DNA of 64,000 bases from Acidobacteriota bacterium. Its GTDB lineage: Bacteria > Acidobacteriota > Terriglobia > Acidiferrales > UBA7541. Below are positions 27,670-36,824 of the stretch, one piece after another. The notes below the pieces were generated by a model. The model was given only the letters and a program-made list of their open reading frames with translations, had not been told where the DNA came from and searched no databases. Position 1 is the first letter of the stretch. Every line of letters begins with the position of its first letter. Location of the stretch: the NCBI GenBank assembly GCA_021788095.1, contig JAJYLB010000014.1:1-64000 (forward strand), in the 5' to 3' direction. A program made the position numbers and the translations under genes.

Positions 27670-30600
27670 TCAGGAGCGGGCCAGGGCGAGGACGGGGGCC
27701 AGAGGGCGATCGTCCACGCGGATGGGAACGCCGTCGCGATAGGTGATGAATTTGCCTGATAACGCGGGCACGCGCTCGCCGGGAATGAGGATGCCGACGA
27801 GGTTCAAAGGATCGGCCGCGGCGACGGCAACCGCCTCGCCGCTTTCCGGCTCGAGCCGGGAGGCGCGGAGGAATTCGACGGCAGCGGGCGCGGCAAACTG
27901 CTCCCCGAGGAACCCATCGACGAACCTCCCGCCACGCACTTCTCCGCGATCTTCCAGCCGCCGCAGAGTCTTTAACAACTCGCGCCACGCCGGGAGAACG
28001 CTCTCCCGAGCGATAATTTCCCGGAAGACGACCCCATAGCGCGCGAGGAGCATCCGGCAAGCGGATTCGAGAGCTTCGTTGCGATCGCCCACGCCCGCTC
28101 TCTGGAAGAGCGACCAGCGGCCGGCGCTGTGACGCGGGCGCAGCGTGCGGCCGCGGCCACGGCCGGCGCGGCGGAGGGGATCGACCAGGGCGCGCAAGTT
28201 GTCGAAATCGTCGGCGGTCGCGAGCCCCGCGGCCACCAATTCCCAGAGCGCGGTCTCCACTTCCGCTTTCAGCCGCCGCGTTCCGCGCACGATATCGGCG
28301 AAGAAACTCGCCCCTCGTTCGCCGAGCCACGCAGCAACTTCGCGCGCGGCGGCGCTCAAGCCCTCCGCGTGCCCGGGGCCGGAAACGAGCCCGAGCCAGT
28401 CGGCTTCCTCGCGCAGGAAAAAGGCGATGGGCGCGACACTTGAAGGCGAAACGCGCCGCCCGCCAGGCGATTCGATGGTGGCGGGATGCGGGGTGAGCCG
28501 GCCCCAGCCGACAGCTCCGCCCAGGCACAAGCGGGCGAGTTCCTTTCCGTCGCACCCGGCGATGCGCCGGGCCAGGATCTGCGGCTCCCAAGCATTCGCC
28601 GGAGCTTCGAATCCTTGGAGTTGGCGAACCACTTCCAGCGTTCCGCGCTCGCCCGAGAGTTGCGTTCCCGGCGCCACGTGCAACCAGCGAAGCAGCCAGC
28701 GGACGAACACGGCGGGGCTTACCGGCTCGATCTGACGCCGCAAGAGGCCGATGGTTTGGCGATGAATGCGAGCGAGAACGTGCCGCTCGCACCATTCGGG
28801 CCCGGGGCCGGGTTCGGCGGCGCGCCTGTACACCTTGTCCCCGAACCCAGGCACCCCTACCGCGCCTGGGGCACCCAAAAGTCCCCTCACCGAATCCAGG
28901 GGCAACGACGGTGCCCGAGGCTCGGTGAAGCGGCCGCGGAGTATCGCGCCGGCGGATTCGAGCCGTACGAACCCGCTTTCCACCGCCTCGCGCGGCAAAC
29001 CAAGGAGTTCGGCCAGTTCTTTCGCGGTCACCGGGCCGAGATGCGCCATCCAGCCTGTTAGCAGCCGCGCGAGCGCATCTTCGAAGGATGGGCTTTCGGC
29101 CTCGACGGCTGGCGGCTCGCATTCGAGCGCAGCTTCGGGGAACAGCCGCCGAAACGTGCGCGCGCGCTCGGCAGCTACCCACCACGTGCGGCCGCCGCTA
29201 CTGGCTCGCGAGACCCGGCGCTCGCTTGCCAGCTTGTCGAAATAGGGAATCCACTTGGCGACGCTTTCCTTCCACCGCCGATCGATCCCGGCAGGTGATG
29301 CCGCGCTTACCGCACCGCCGTTCGGCAAGCTCACGGCTTCCGGCTTCGATTCGGGAAAAGCGACCAGAGTGACGAGGGCGTCGTGCAACTCGTCGGCGTT
29401 GAGCACGTCGGGCCACGCCTGCCCGGCGACTTCCGCCAGCGCTTCCGGGTCGAGCCGGCCGATCTCGCCGAGCGCGGCTTCGGGCAGCAAGCCGCGGAGC
29501 GAGACGGCGCGGGCGCGGCGCTCTTCGAGCGGCGCATCGTCGAGGAAGGCGTAGGGATTGGCATTGAGGATTTCGTGGGAGAACGGCGACGCGGAAGCCG
29601 TATCCACGGCGACCGCGTGAATCTCTCCCGCCATCAGCCGGGCGAGGAAGCGCTCGAGCCCGGGCAAGTCAAGCGCTTCGGTGAGAGGGTCCTTCATCGT
29701 TTCGCGAACGAGCGGATGATCGGGAATGGGGATGTCCGCGGGAAGGTTTTCCTGGCAGGCGAGCGCTTCGGGAAACGCCGCGGCGAGCAGATCCTCCGCC
29801 CGCATCCTCTGAATGTGGATGGGCATGCGGCGGCCGCCAAGGAAGCGGGGCAAGGCGAGCGAACGGGAGGCGTTCCAACGCCAGCGCGAGCGGAAGAGCG
29901 GAGTCGGCAAGACCGCCTGCTCGAGCACTGGGCGCACCGTTGCGGGAGCTAGAAACCGGAAAACGTCGGCCAGCGGGAAGCTGTGTTGCTCGCCGAGGGA
30001 GAGCAGGAGGCCGTTATCGGTGGCGGCAGCCTGCAGTTCGAAATTGAATGTGCGGCAGAACCGCTTGCGCAGCGCCAAGGCCCAGGCTTTGTTCAAGCGG
30101 CCGCCCAAGGGCGCGTGGATCACCAGCTGCATGCCGCCAGCCTCGTCGAAGAACCGCTCGGCGACGACGGTGTCGCTCGTGGGCACGGCGCCGAGAGCGG
30201 CGCGGCCGGCGAAGACGTATTCGAGCGCTTGGGCCGCTCCCGCGGCATCGAGGCCGCATTCCTCCCGCAGCCACCGGGCAGCGTATTGCGCTTCGGCGGA
30301 GTCGCCCGCCGCGGCGGGCAGGCGCGGGGAAGAGCCCGGCGGCACGCGCGAGGCGATTTCACGGCGGAGTTGCGCTACTTGCCCGGAAAGCTCGGCGGTG
30401 CGCGCGGGCGCTTCGCCACGCCAGAAAGGGACATTCGGCGGCGCTCCGCCGGCATCTTCCACGAGCAGACGGCCCTTCTCGACGCGCCGAATCCGCCAAC
30501 TGCGATTGCCCAGCAGGAAGATATCGCCGCTCAGGCTTTCGACCGCGAAATCCTCGTCTACCGTGCCGACCGTCGCGCCCTCGGGCAGAGTGACGACGCC

Positions 30601-32139
30601 GTAGAGGGCGGTATCGGGAATCGCGCCGGCGCTCGTGAGCGCCGCAAGGCGCGCCCCGCGCCGCCCGCGCAGCCGGCCGTGGATGCGGTCGCGATGCAGC
30701 CAGGCACCCAGCCGGCCGCGCCGCGCGGCAATGCCTTCGGAGAGCATTTCGACGATGGCATCGAAATCCGCGCGCGCCAGGTCGCGATAGGGATCGGCGC
30801 GGCGCACAAGTTCGAAGAGGCCGTCCTCGGTCCACTCCTCCGCCGAGCAAGCCGCGACGATCTGCTGGGCGAGGACGTCGAGCGGGGCCTCGGGCACTTC
30901 GATGGCGTCCAATTCTCCCGCGCGGAGGCCGCGAACGAGCGCGGCGCATTCGATGAGCTCGTCTCGCGTGGTGGCGAAGAGCCGCCCGCGCGGCACTGCG
31001 CCACGCCAATGACCGGACCGGCCAATCCGCTGGAGGGCGACGGCGAGCGAGCGCGGCGAGCCAATCTGGCAAACGAGGTCGATCGAGCCGATGTCCAAGC
31101 CGAGTTCGAGCGAAGCGGTGGCGACGAGGGCGCGCAGCTCCCCCGCTTTCAGCCGCCGTTCGGCATCGAGCCGCAGCTTCCGCGCCAAGCTGCCGTGATG
31201 GGCGGCGACGGCTTCCTTGCCCATGCGCTCGGCCAAGTGATAGCTGACGCGCTCGGCCAGCCGCCGCGTGTTGACGAAAACCAAAGTCGAGCGATGCTCC
31301 GCCGCGAGCTGCGCGATTCGGTCGTAAATCTCTTCCCAAAGCTCGTTCGAAGCTATCGGGCCAAGCTCGCTCCGAGGGACCTCGACGGCCAAATCGAGCG
31401 GGCGCCGCCGCCCGATTTCGACAATCGCCGGCGCCGGCCGGCCGCTGCCCGCGAGGAATCGGGCCAGGGTTTCGATCGGCTTCTGCGTTGCGGAAAGCCC
31501 AATGCGCGCGAGGGGCCGTCCGAGCTTCGGCGCGGCAAGCGCTTCCAGCCGCTCGAGCGAAAGCGCCAGATGCGCTCCGCGCTTGTCGTCCGCCACGGCG
31601 TGGATCTCGTCCACGATGGCCGTTTGCGCCGTGGCCAGCATGCGCCGGCCGCTCTCGGAAGTGAGCAGGATGTAGAGCGACTCCGGCGTTGTGACCAGGA
31701 TGTGCGGCGGGCGCTCGGCCATCTTCCGCCGTTCGGGCGCCAGCGTGTCGCCGGTACGCACCGCCGTGCGGATTCGCGGCGCGGGAAGGCCGCGCCGCAC
31801 GGCGAGCGATTGTATCTCGGCGAGCGGCGCTTCCAGGTTCTTCTCGATGTCGTGGGAAAGCGCGCGGAGCGGAGAGACGTAGACAACTTCGGTCCGGTCC
31901 TCGAGCGCGCTGGCAAGACCCTGGCGCACCAACCGGTCAATCGCCGCGAGAAAGGCCGCGAGCGTCTTGCCCGAGCCCGTGGGCGCCGAGATCAGTACCG
32001 TGCGGCCGCGGGCGATGTGCGGCCAGCCTTCGCGTTGCGGCTCGGTAGGGGAGGAGAAGCGTGAGAAAAACCACTCGCGAACGAGCGGGTGCGCACAGTC
32101 GAGTCCGGCAGGCCCCGGCATAGCGGGAAGCGAATCCAT
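27670..32139 (-). CDS. lhr: Lhr-type large DEAD/DEAH-box helicase
   Basis: Superfamily 2 ATP-dependent 3'-5' DNA helicase, 1489 residues, the usual size for full-length Lhr (core plus C-terminal domain). Order: Q-like motif TEPQREGWP, Walker A SAPTGSGKT (51-59), YVSPLRALSHDI, the DEIH box near residue 175, SATQKPIE, then motif VI QRIGRSGHWRG near 370, winged helix and Lhr domain, and a long C-terminal part. It is thought to act in DNA repair. It is last in a three-gene operon on the - strand, 12 bases after a small gene. Confidence 0.9.
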   Translation of the reverse strand: MDSLPAMPGPAGLDCAHPLVREWFFSRFSSPTEPQREGWPHIARGRTVLISAPTGSGKTLAAFLAAIDRLVRQGLASALEDRTEVVYVSPLRALSHDIEKNLEAPLAEIQSLAVRRGLPAPRIRTAVRTGDTLAPERRKMAERPPHILVTTPESLYILLTSESGRRMLATAQTAIVDEIHAVADDKRGAHLALSLERLEALAAPKLGRPLARIGLSATQKPIETLARFLAGSGRPAPAIVEIGRRRPLDLAVEVPRSELGPIASNELWEEIYDRIAQLAAEHRSTLVFVNTRRLAERVSYHLAERMGKEAVAAHHGSLARKLRLDAERRLKAGELRALVATASLELGLDIGSIDLVCQIGSPRSLAVALQRIGRSGHWRGAVPRGRLFATTRDELIECAALVRGLRAGELDAIEVPEAPLDVLAQQIVAACSAEEWTEDGLFELVRRADPYRDLARADFDAIVEMLSEGIAARRGRLGAWLHRDRIHGRLRGRRGARLAALTSAGAIPDTALYGVVTLPEGATVGTVDEDFAVESLSGDIFLLGNRSWRIRRVEKGRLLVEDAGGAPPNVPFWRGEAPARTAELSGQVAQLRREIASRVPPGSSPRLPAAAGDSAEAQYAARWLREECGLDAAGAAQALEYVFAGRAALGAVPTSDTVVAERFFDEAGGMQLVIHAPLGGRLNKAWALALRKRFCRTFNFELQAAATDNGLLLSLGEQHSFPLADVFRFLAPATVRPVLEQAVLPTPLFRSRWRWNASRSLALPRFLGGRRMPIHIQRMRAEDLLAAAFPEALACQENLPADIPIPDHPLVRETMKDPLTEALDLPGLERFLARLMAGEIHAVAVDTASASPFSHEILNANPYAFLDDAPLEERRARAVSLRGLLPEAALGEIGRLDPEALAEVAGQAWPDVLNADELHDALVTLVAFPESKPEAVSLPNGGAVSAASPAGIDRRWKESVAKWIPYFDKLASERRVSRASSGGRTWWVAAERARTFRRLFPEAALECEPPAVEAESPSFEDALARLLTGWMAHLGPVTAKELAELLGLPREAVESGFVRLESAGAILRGRFTEPRAPSLPLDSVRGLLGAPGAVGVPGFGDKVYRRAAEPGPGPEWCERHVLARIHRQTIGLLRRQIEPVSPAVFVRWLLRWLHVAPGTQLSGERGTLEVVRQLQGFEAPANAWEPQILARRIAGCDGKELARLCLGGAVGWGRLTPHPATIESPGGRRVSPSSVAPIAFFLREEADWLGLVSGPGHAEGLSAAAREVAAWLGERGASFFADIVRGTRRLKAEVETALWELVAAGLATADDFDNLRALVDPLRRAGRGRGRTLRPRHSAGRWSLFQRAGVGDRNEALESACRMLLARYGVVFREIIARESVLPAWRELLKTLRRLEDRGEVRGGRFVDGFLGEQFAAPAAVEFLRASRLEPESGEAVAVAAADPLNLVGILIPGERVPALSGKFITYRDGVPIRVDDRPLAPVLALARS

Positions 32140-32151
32140 CCTGAACTCATT

Positions 32152-32442
32152 TTACCCATACCGCGTCACTTTCCCATCCACGACCACGGCCACGTAGCGC
32201 CCTCCCGAGAGGAACTGCATGACTTTCGCGCCCGAGCGCGCGAGCGCCGCCCAGCGCGACCCCGTAGCGGGATTCTGTTCGAGGCCGCGCAAGGACTCGC
32301 CAGCGAAAACGAAATCCACCTGGCGCAGACCTTTGCGTGGAGTGGTGCGAACGGGGAAACGGCGCCCGGCAAGCTCGACGGCGGCGGCCGCTTCGACCAG
32401 CGCTTGCCGCCAAACGGAAGCGAGCGCCTCCTCGAGGGTCAT
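32152..32442 (-). CDS. Small hypothetical protein coupled to lhr
   Basis: 96 residues from ATG 32442: begins MTLEEALASVWRQALVEAAA and has the basic segment VRTTPRKGLRQVDFVFAGE in the middle and a beta-strand-like end (GRYVAVVVDGKVTRYG). I do not recognise a family. The ATG overlaps the stop of the upstream gene (ATGA), and its own stop lies 12 bases before lhr, so all three appear co-translated. A longer in-frame version (from 32520) would overlap the upstream gene. Confidence 0.65.
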   Translation of the reverse strand: MTLEEALASVWRQALVEAAAAVELAGRRFPVRTTPRKGLRQVDFVFAGESLRGLEQNPATGSRWAALARSGAKVMQFLSGGRYVAVVVDGKVTRYG

Positions 32443-32885
32443 CTCTTGGCGGCAGCCCGCGCCTTCTCTATCCGCTCGCGCAGCGCGGCGAGCGAGCCCG
32501 GGGCGCGCCGCTCCCGCCAATTCTCATAGCGGATGGCGAGCCGCTCGAGGTTCTCCCAGATTTGTGGGTCGCGGGAATCCTCCCGCGTCTCATTCGCGAT
32601 GGGCCGCAGCCGGTCCCAAACGAGCCAGAGTTCGGCGGTGTTCTCGAGGAACATCTCCTCGTCGACCAGGCCCCGCCGAACGAAGTTGGCCGCCATATCC
32701 CAGTAGCTCGTCACCATCCGCACGTGGGTATCCTGTTCGGGCGTGAGGGCAATCCGGTCGGCGAGCGACTTCGGATAGAACTCGCGGAGAAACCATTCGC
32801 GCGCCTGGCGCAGCCGCGGCTCGCGGCGCAATTCATAGAGGCGCAACAACATGTGCGCCTGGTCCTGAGTCACCTGTGACGCCAT
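32439..32885 (-). CDS. Hypothetical protein, first gene of the lhr operon
   Basis: 148 residues from ATG 32885 (GGGGGAG upstream): MASQVTQDQAHMLLRLYELR at the start and a largely helical, acidic/basic sequence with aromatic motifs (WFLREFYPKS, SYWDMAANFV, WLVWDRLRPIA). No signal peptide, membrane segment or known motif. The much longer open frame continuing upstream to 33695 crosses the next, divergently encoded gene and is not supported. Function unknown. Confidence 0.7.
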   Translation of the reverse strand: MASQVTQDQAHMLLRLYELRREPRLRQAREWFLREFYPKSLADRIALTPEQDTHVRMVTSYWDMAANFVRRGLVDEEMFLENTAELWLVWDRLRPIANETREDSRDPQIWENLERLAIRYENWRERRAPGSLAALRERIEKARAAAKR

Positions 32886-33047
32886 CTGCTCCCCCTGTTC
32901 CCTGCCGGGGCATTTTGGCATACTTGGGCTTAGAATAGTAGGGAAGGTGCGCTTGGGGAAGTCCCCAATTCCGGGGCGGAAATTCCAGGGTACGAGAGAA
33001 GTCCGCGTGAACGTACCGGCTGCACTCGCGCCAAAGGAGCCGACGAA

Positions 33048-33428
33048 ATGAACCGAAGAACGTTTGTGGGCGCCCTCCTGGCCGTGCCGGCGGTGAACTG
33101 GGCGGCAACCGTGCTCGCGAAATCCTTGCAATTCCAAAACAACATTCTCCGGCCTGACGGCCAGTTTCCAGGAAACAATCCGCCGAGTGCGCCGCAGGTT
33201 CGCCCGCCTGAAATTCCGCCTCCGCCGGAGATCAATCCCCACGCGATCCTGGTGGAAAATCAGAAGAACATGACGAAGGACGCCGACCGGCTCTTCGCGC
33301 TCGCGACGAAACTGCGCGACCAGATCCACAAAATCAATTCGGCCGATATCCTTTCGCTGGACATGATCCACACCACCGAAGAGATCGAAAAGCTCGCGAA
33401 ACACATCCGCAGCCTCGAGCGCGGCTGA
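33048..33428 (+). CDS. Small exported hypothetical protein with twin-arginine-like signal
   Basis: 126 residues. N-terminus MNRRTFVGALLAVPAVNWA has RRTF plus a hydrophobic stretch, resembling a Tat signal. A proline-rich linker (APQVRPPEIPPPPEINPHA) is followed by a helical C-terminal half beginning ENQKNMTKDADRLFALATKL. ATG 33048 has AAAGGAG upstream. Function unknown; related small proteins are known mainly as hypothetical in this phylum. Confidence 0.7.
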   Translation: MNRRTFVGALLAVPAVNWAATVLAKSLQFQNNILRPDGQFPGNNPPSAPQVRPPEIPPPPEINPHAILVENQKNMTKDADRLFALATKLRDQIHKINSADILSLDMIHTTEEIEKLAKHIRSLERG

Positions 33429-33635
33429 TAACGTGATCCGTGGCCCGTGACCCGTGACCTGTGGCCCGACAGACAGGTGACAGGGCACAGCAAGCAAGGA
33501 ACGGCTCGGCCCGCCACGGCCCGCCGGAGGCGGGCGGGTGACCTGTAACCTGTGTTGTGTTCCCTGCCACTGCTCGCGGCCTGAGGTAGAATAGGCTCGC
33601 ACGCGTCCCGCAGAGGCTACCGGGACGCAAACGAC
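33429..33635. repeat. Degenerate GTGACC(C/T)GTG repeat tract upstream of the tRNA
   Basis: Runs such as CCGTGGCCCGTGACCCGTGA and GACCTGTGGCCC at 33440-33470 and again GACCTGTAACCTGTG near 33540. Low-complexity, no gene visible. The tRNA promoter must lie in here, but I cannot pick it out. Confidence 0.45.
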
Positions 33636-33713
33636 GCGCCTGTAGCTCAGACTGGATAGAGCGCTGGTCTCCGGAACCAGAGGTCGGGCGTTCAAATCGC
33701 CCCAGGCGCGCCA
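33636..33713 (+). tRNA. tRNA-Arg (anticodon CCG), CCA encoded
   Basis: Complete cloverleaf: acceptor GCGCCTG/CAGGCGC, D-arm GCTC/GAGC, anticodon stem CTGGT/ACCAG with loop CTCCGGA (anticodon CCG), T-arm GGGCG/CGCCC with loop TTCAAAT, discriminator G and encoded CCA. It reads CGG codons. Its 3' part is the attachment site of the adjacent integrative element and stays intact. Confidence 0.95.
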
Positions 33714-33714
33714 T
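33669..33714. other. attL: 46-bp attachment core inside the tRNA-Arg 3' half
   Basis: Identical over 46 bases, from the anticodon loop to one base past CCA, to 41091-41136. The integrase gene begins its 3' end 14 bases away, the typical layout of tRNA-targeting integrative elements. Confidence 0.9.
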
Positions 33715-33727
33715 ATTTTTCAATAAC

Positions 33728-34885
33728 TTAGTTCGGCAGGATGGCAGCCGGAAGAGCGTTTGTGACGTGAATTGTGTCATAACCGCCCTCTGAAGCCCCG
33801 TTTTCTTGCCCTTCAGCGGCTTGCTCTGGCTCTTCGGCGGCACGCTTGGTGGCAGCCGACAGCGCCTCGACAGCGGCACGCTTGGCAGCCCGGCGCACGT
33901 CGGAGTACCAGCGGAGCATATCCGGGTCTACGTGGCCTACCACTTCCCGGATCACGCCCTCCGGCACGCCGAGTTCGAGCATTTCTGTGATGCACTGACT
34001 GCGAAGGCTGTAATACCGGAGCTTTGGCAGCCCAGCGGCTTCCCGAAGAGAGCGCCAAGCCGAGCGCCATCCGCTCATCGGCCTCGTGGCATCAATCGCC
34101 GGCCAGATCCGATGGAACACGTAGTGCTCGGCAGCGTAGGTGCCCAGCCGGTCGGCCCGCTGGCGCATGGTGACGATGGCGCCCACAGCTTCGGCGTTCA
34201 GAGGAACCTCCCGCACGCCGGCATCGGTTTTCGACTTCGGGACGAACAAAAGACCGTGCTTGGCGTCCACATCCTTCCAGCGCAGCGCCCGAATTTCGCA
34301 CGGCCGCAGCGAGCAATTGGCCGTGAGCAAGGCGGCACAATAGGCCACCTGCCATTCCGGCTTCGACGCGGCAACCTCGAATAGGTGAAGTTTCTGTTTC
34401 GGTTCCAGAACGCGACCCTTGCGTGGCTTCGGCACGCGGAGCAATTCCATTTCTGGGATCGGCAGGCGTGCACGGCGAAGCACTGCGCAGAGGAGCTTCA
34501 CTTGGTGATTCGCGTATCGTGGATGTTTGCCGGCGGCGGTTTGCTTGGCCTGGAACTGGCGGATATTGTCGGCGGTGATGCTGGCCAGCCGCTTCTCGCC
34601 GAAGAAGTCCGTGAGCGGCTTCATCCGGTCCCGCTCGGTGCGCCATGTCCCGGCAGCGACGCGGCCCTTACGCTCCGTCTTGTAGCGCTCGGCGGCCGTG
34701 GCGAAGGCCAACAACCGACCAGTCCGAGCAACTGGCGACAACTTGCCCTCGGTGGCCCGCGCGATGGCGTTCTTTTCCTCGGTCTGTGCCTCGCGCCAGT
34801 CCCGCGTCTTGAGCGGCAGCCGATACCGGACGCCATTCACTGAAAAATCTGTCCACCACCACTTCGCACGCTTAAAGAGAGACAT
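33728..34885 (-). CDS. int: Tyrosine recombinase/integrase of the tRNA-Arg element
   Basis: 385 residues. A core-binding domain (about 60-150) precedes the catalytic domain with Arg194 (SLRPCEIRALRW), Lys219 (PKSKTDAG), Arg295 within YSLRSQ, His318 (VVGHVD) and nucleophile Tyr327 (LRWYSDV). The first catalytic histidine position is Tyr292, a known variant. The C-terminal 40 residues are alanine/glutamate-rich. It points toward the tRNA and attL, and it is transcribed away from the rest of the element. Confidence 0.92.
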   Translation of the reverse strand: MSLFKRAKWWWTDFSVNGVRYRLPLKTRDWREAQTEEKNAIARATEGKLSPVARTGRLLAFATAAERYKTERKGRVAAGTWRTERDRMKPLTDFFGEKRLASITADNIRQFQAKQTAAGKHPRYANHQVKLLCAVLRRARLPIPEMELLRVPKPRKGRVLEPKQKLHLFEVAASKPEWQVAYCAALLTANCSLRPCEIRALRWKDVDAKHGLLFVPKSKTDAGVREVPLNAEAVGAIVTMRQRADRLGTYAAEHYVFHRIWPAIDATRPMSGWRSAWRSLREAAGLPKLRYYSLRSQCITEMLELGVPEGVIREVVGHVDPDMLRWYSDVRRAAKRAAVEALSAATKRAAEEPEQAAEGQENGASEGGYDTIHVTNALPAAILPN

Positions 34886-34888
34886 GGC

Positions 34889-35449
34889 TCAATTCTCTTT
34901 CTTCTGGCGCTTTGCGCGTCCAACCTGAATTCGTTTCTTCGCCGCCCGAAGCTGGCGCATGTAAGCTGCCCGCTGGGCGCGCCCCTCGGGAGTTTTGTGG
35001 AAGTTCATCCAAAAGGCAACGCGGCACTTCTCCGTGTGAAACTGGCTGCGGCCGTTATGGGCGACGAACCATGTTCCACAGGGACAACGCCGTATCCATT
35101 CAAGACCGTGGTCACTCAGCCGGGCGGCGAGGACCAGACCGTGCAGCTCCATCGGCCACGTCTGGGAGACGTACCAGCCCGTTCCCCCCATGCGCGGGAC
35201 GGGCTTCCAAGGCCGACCCGCCGCCGGAAGCAACAGGCTTTCGATTTCTGTGGTCTGGTCCGGGCTAAGACCACTGGCCCGGCTTGCCTGCCTGAGAAGT
35301 TCGATCAGGCGGCCAACCCTCCGCTGCGGACCCTGGAGGCTCGGTGCGTTCTGGTTGAGCCAATCCGCAAGCTGACGGGCGTCTCCGTAACTACGCAAGT
35401 CGCTCGTTTTGCCACGAAACATAGTTACTGTGGAACTCTTGCTTTTCAT
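34889..35449 (-). CDS. Zinc-finger (CGNR-like) hypothetical protein of the element
   Basis: 186 residues from ATG 35449. The C-terminal third holds RCPCGTWFVAHNGRSQFHTE followed by KCRVAFW, which is C-x-C-x(14)-H-x(3)-C, similar to CGNR-type or related small zinc fingers, then a very basic tail (AAKKRIQVGRAKRQKKEN). It could be a DNA-binding regulator. It sits three bases before int on the same strand, so both are one operon. A shorter start at 35422 is possible. Confidence 0.65.
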   Translation of the reverse strand: MKSKSSTVTMFRGKTSDLRSYGDARQLADWLNQNAPSLQGPQRRVGRLIELLRQASRASGLSPDQTTEIESLLLPAAGRPWKPVPRMGGTGWYVSQTWPMELHGLVLAARLSDHGLEWIRRCPCGTWFVAHNGRSQFHTEKCRVAFWMNFHKTPEGRAQRAAYMRQLRAAKKRIQVGRAKRQKKEN

Positions 35450-35513
35450 GTTTACGTCAGTAGAATAAGAACTGAAGCAAGTCTTGTCAAGCAGTTTTTG
35501 ATTGGGAGACGCC

Positions 35514-35702
35514 ATGAAACGCAAGGCAGGAATAACTCCGGTCGAGTTGGCCCGCAGACGCGGAGTGTCGCTCGACTGGATATACCGACAGTTGTGGCTC
35601 AGGAAGATTCCGGCCGTGCGGCGCGGACGCCGATGGGTGATTCTGGCGTCCGCAGCCGATACCACCAAGAGCGAGGCCGACCGTGGACCAGATCCTCGTT
35701 GA
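35514..35702 (+). CDS. Small helix-turn-helix excisionase-like protein
   Basis: 62 residues from ATG 35514, with GGGAGA upstream. TPVELARRRGVSLDWIYRQL reads as a MerR/excisionase-type helix-turn-helix, followed by the wing-like AVRRGRRWVI. It is divergent from int and first of the rightward genes, as in excisionase/AlpA-type regulators of integrative elements. It overlaps the next gene by 20 bases. Confidence 0.65.
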   Translation: MKRKAGITPVELARRRGVSLDWIYRQLWLRKIPAVRRGRRWVILASAADTTKSEADRGPDPR

Positions 35703-35883
35703 CGTTCCAGACGCCGCGCGTCTGCTCGGTGGAATCTCGCCGCGCACGGTTCGCAGGATGCTCTCCGACGGACGTTTGACTCCGGTTCGCGTCGGCAGGC
35801 GTGTTTTGGTCTCCGTCCGTCAACTCGAAGAAATCGCCCAAACGCACTTGCCCGGAATTGAGGCTGCCCGTGCGGTGGTTTAA
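35683..35883 (+). CDS. Excisionase-family DNA-binding protein
   Basis: 66 residues from GTG 35683: VPDAARLLGGISPRTVRRML is the helix-turn-helix and PVRVGRRVLVSVRQLEE the wing, the standard excisionase (helix 17) layout. It likely controls excision or replication. Two adjacent excisionase-like genes suggest separate Xis and AlpA-type regulator roles (inference). Confidence 0.75.
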   Translation: MDQILVDVPDAARLLGGISPRTVRRMLSDGRLTPVRVGRRVLVSVRQLEEIAQTHLPGIEAARAVV

Positions 35884-36760
35884 ACACTTCTCGGATGATC
35901 GGAGAGACCCGAAACTGCTGGCGATTGAGCGAGCCCTCGGAGAAGCGGGTTACGCGCGCGCAATGAAACTGCGGGAAACCATAACGCAAGTGGGCGGCTC
36001 TGGCCCCGACTTCAAGCCAGAGATCAACCTCAGGAGCCCCAACACCGGCAAGGATTGGCTCGCGGAGGAGTTGAGAATCAGTGTCAGAGATTTGGAAAAA
36101 ACCCTGAAGGTTTTCGGCGCTGTCGAGTTCATAGAGCCGCGTTCGCTGAAGCGCGGCATAATTCGTGATGCGGAACTGCTGAAAAGGCGGGATGAATGGA
36201 CGAGCCGGCACAAAAACTCTGGAGTCACTCAGGAGCCGCTCGGGAGTGACTCGGGATCAACTCCCGCAACAGAAGTAGATGTAGATGTCAGAAGTAGAGG
36301 TCAGAAGCAGAAGTCAGAAGCAGAGCAGGACGCCGGACGTCCGCAGTCCCAGGACGCCGGACTGCCGGACAGTCCTGCCACAGATGGAGGTAGAAAAAAA
36401 TCCTCACGAAGGAAAGGCAAGGCCACTCTCGAAGCCAGAATCTCCAACAAACTGCGCGACGGCGCCGAGGATTTTCCTGCGGCTGAACTTTTCAGTCCTG
36501 AAGCGCCTGGGTGGTGGCCTCAAGCGCAGGCTTGTGCGCGGTACGTCGGTTACGAACTCGACGCCAGTAATCCCGTCGTTTCCGGTTCGTTCGCTGGCTC
36601 ACTCGCCAATGTTTGGGAACGATTGGGGAAGAGTCCGCCCCTGCGGGGAATCGTCGCCAGCAAGGTGATAGATGCTTGCCAGCGGGAAGGCGGAATGTGG
36701 CCGCCCGATTTCCAGGAACTACGGGACCGGTTACGTAATACGGAGAGGCGGGGGAATTGA
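35870..36760 (+). CDS. Replication-organiser-like protein
   Basis: 296 residues from GTG 35870 (VRWFKHFSDDRRDPKLLAIE). The N-terminal 90 residues resemble the winged-helix domain of phage replisome organisers/DUF4373-type proteins (LGEAGYARAMKLRETI, WLAEELRISVRDLEKTLKV). A low-complexity polar linker (about 120-180) precedes a second helical domain with ACARYVGYELDA and LANVWERLGK. It overlaps the excisionase gene by 14 bases. Role in element replication is inferred. Confidence 0.55.
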   Translation: MRWFKHFSDDRRDPKLLAIERALGEAGYARAMKLRETITQVGGSGPDFKPEINLRSPNTGKDWLAEELRISVRDLEKTLKVFGAVEFIEPRSLKRGIIRDAELLKRRDEWTSRHKNSGVTQEPLGSDSGSTPATEVDVDVRSRGQKQKSEAEQDAGRPQSQDAGLPDSPATDGGRKKSSRRKGKATLEARISNKLRDGAEDFPAAELFSPEAPGWWPQAQACARYVGYELDASNPVVSGSFAGSLANVWERLGKSPPLRGIVASKVIDACQREGGMWPPDFQELRDRLRNTERRGN

Positions 36761-36824
36761 CGTGGCTGACAGTCTTGGAGGTTGAGGCTGCCCACTTTAC
36801 GAATCGTAAACCGGGAGGTGGCGA

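Noticed and set aside
27650..29185. 511-codon - strand frame inside lhr
   Set aside because: Arginine/alanine-rich shadow in another frame of lhr; lhr motifs and length account for the region.
29983..32064. 693-codon + strand frame opposite lhr
   Set aside because: Antisense of the helicase core with composition typical of high-GC shadow frames; no motifs or start signal.
32439..33695. 418-codon - strand frame covering the upstream exported-protein gene
   Set aside because: Only the last 148 codons look like a protein with a ribosome-binding site; the rest is antisense to the gene at 33048 and to the tRNA.
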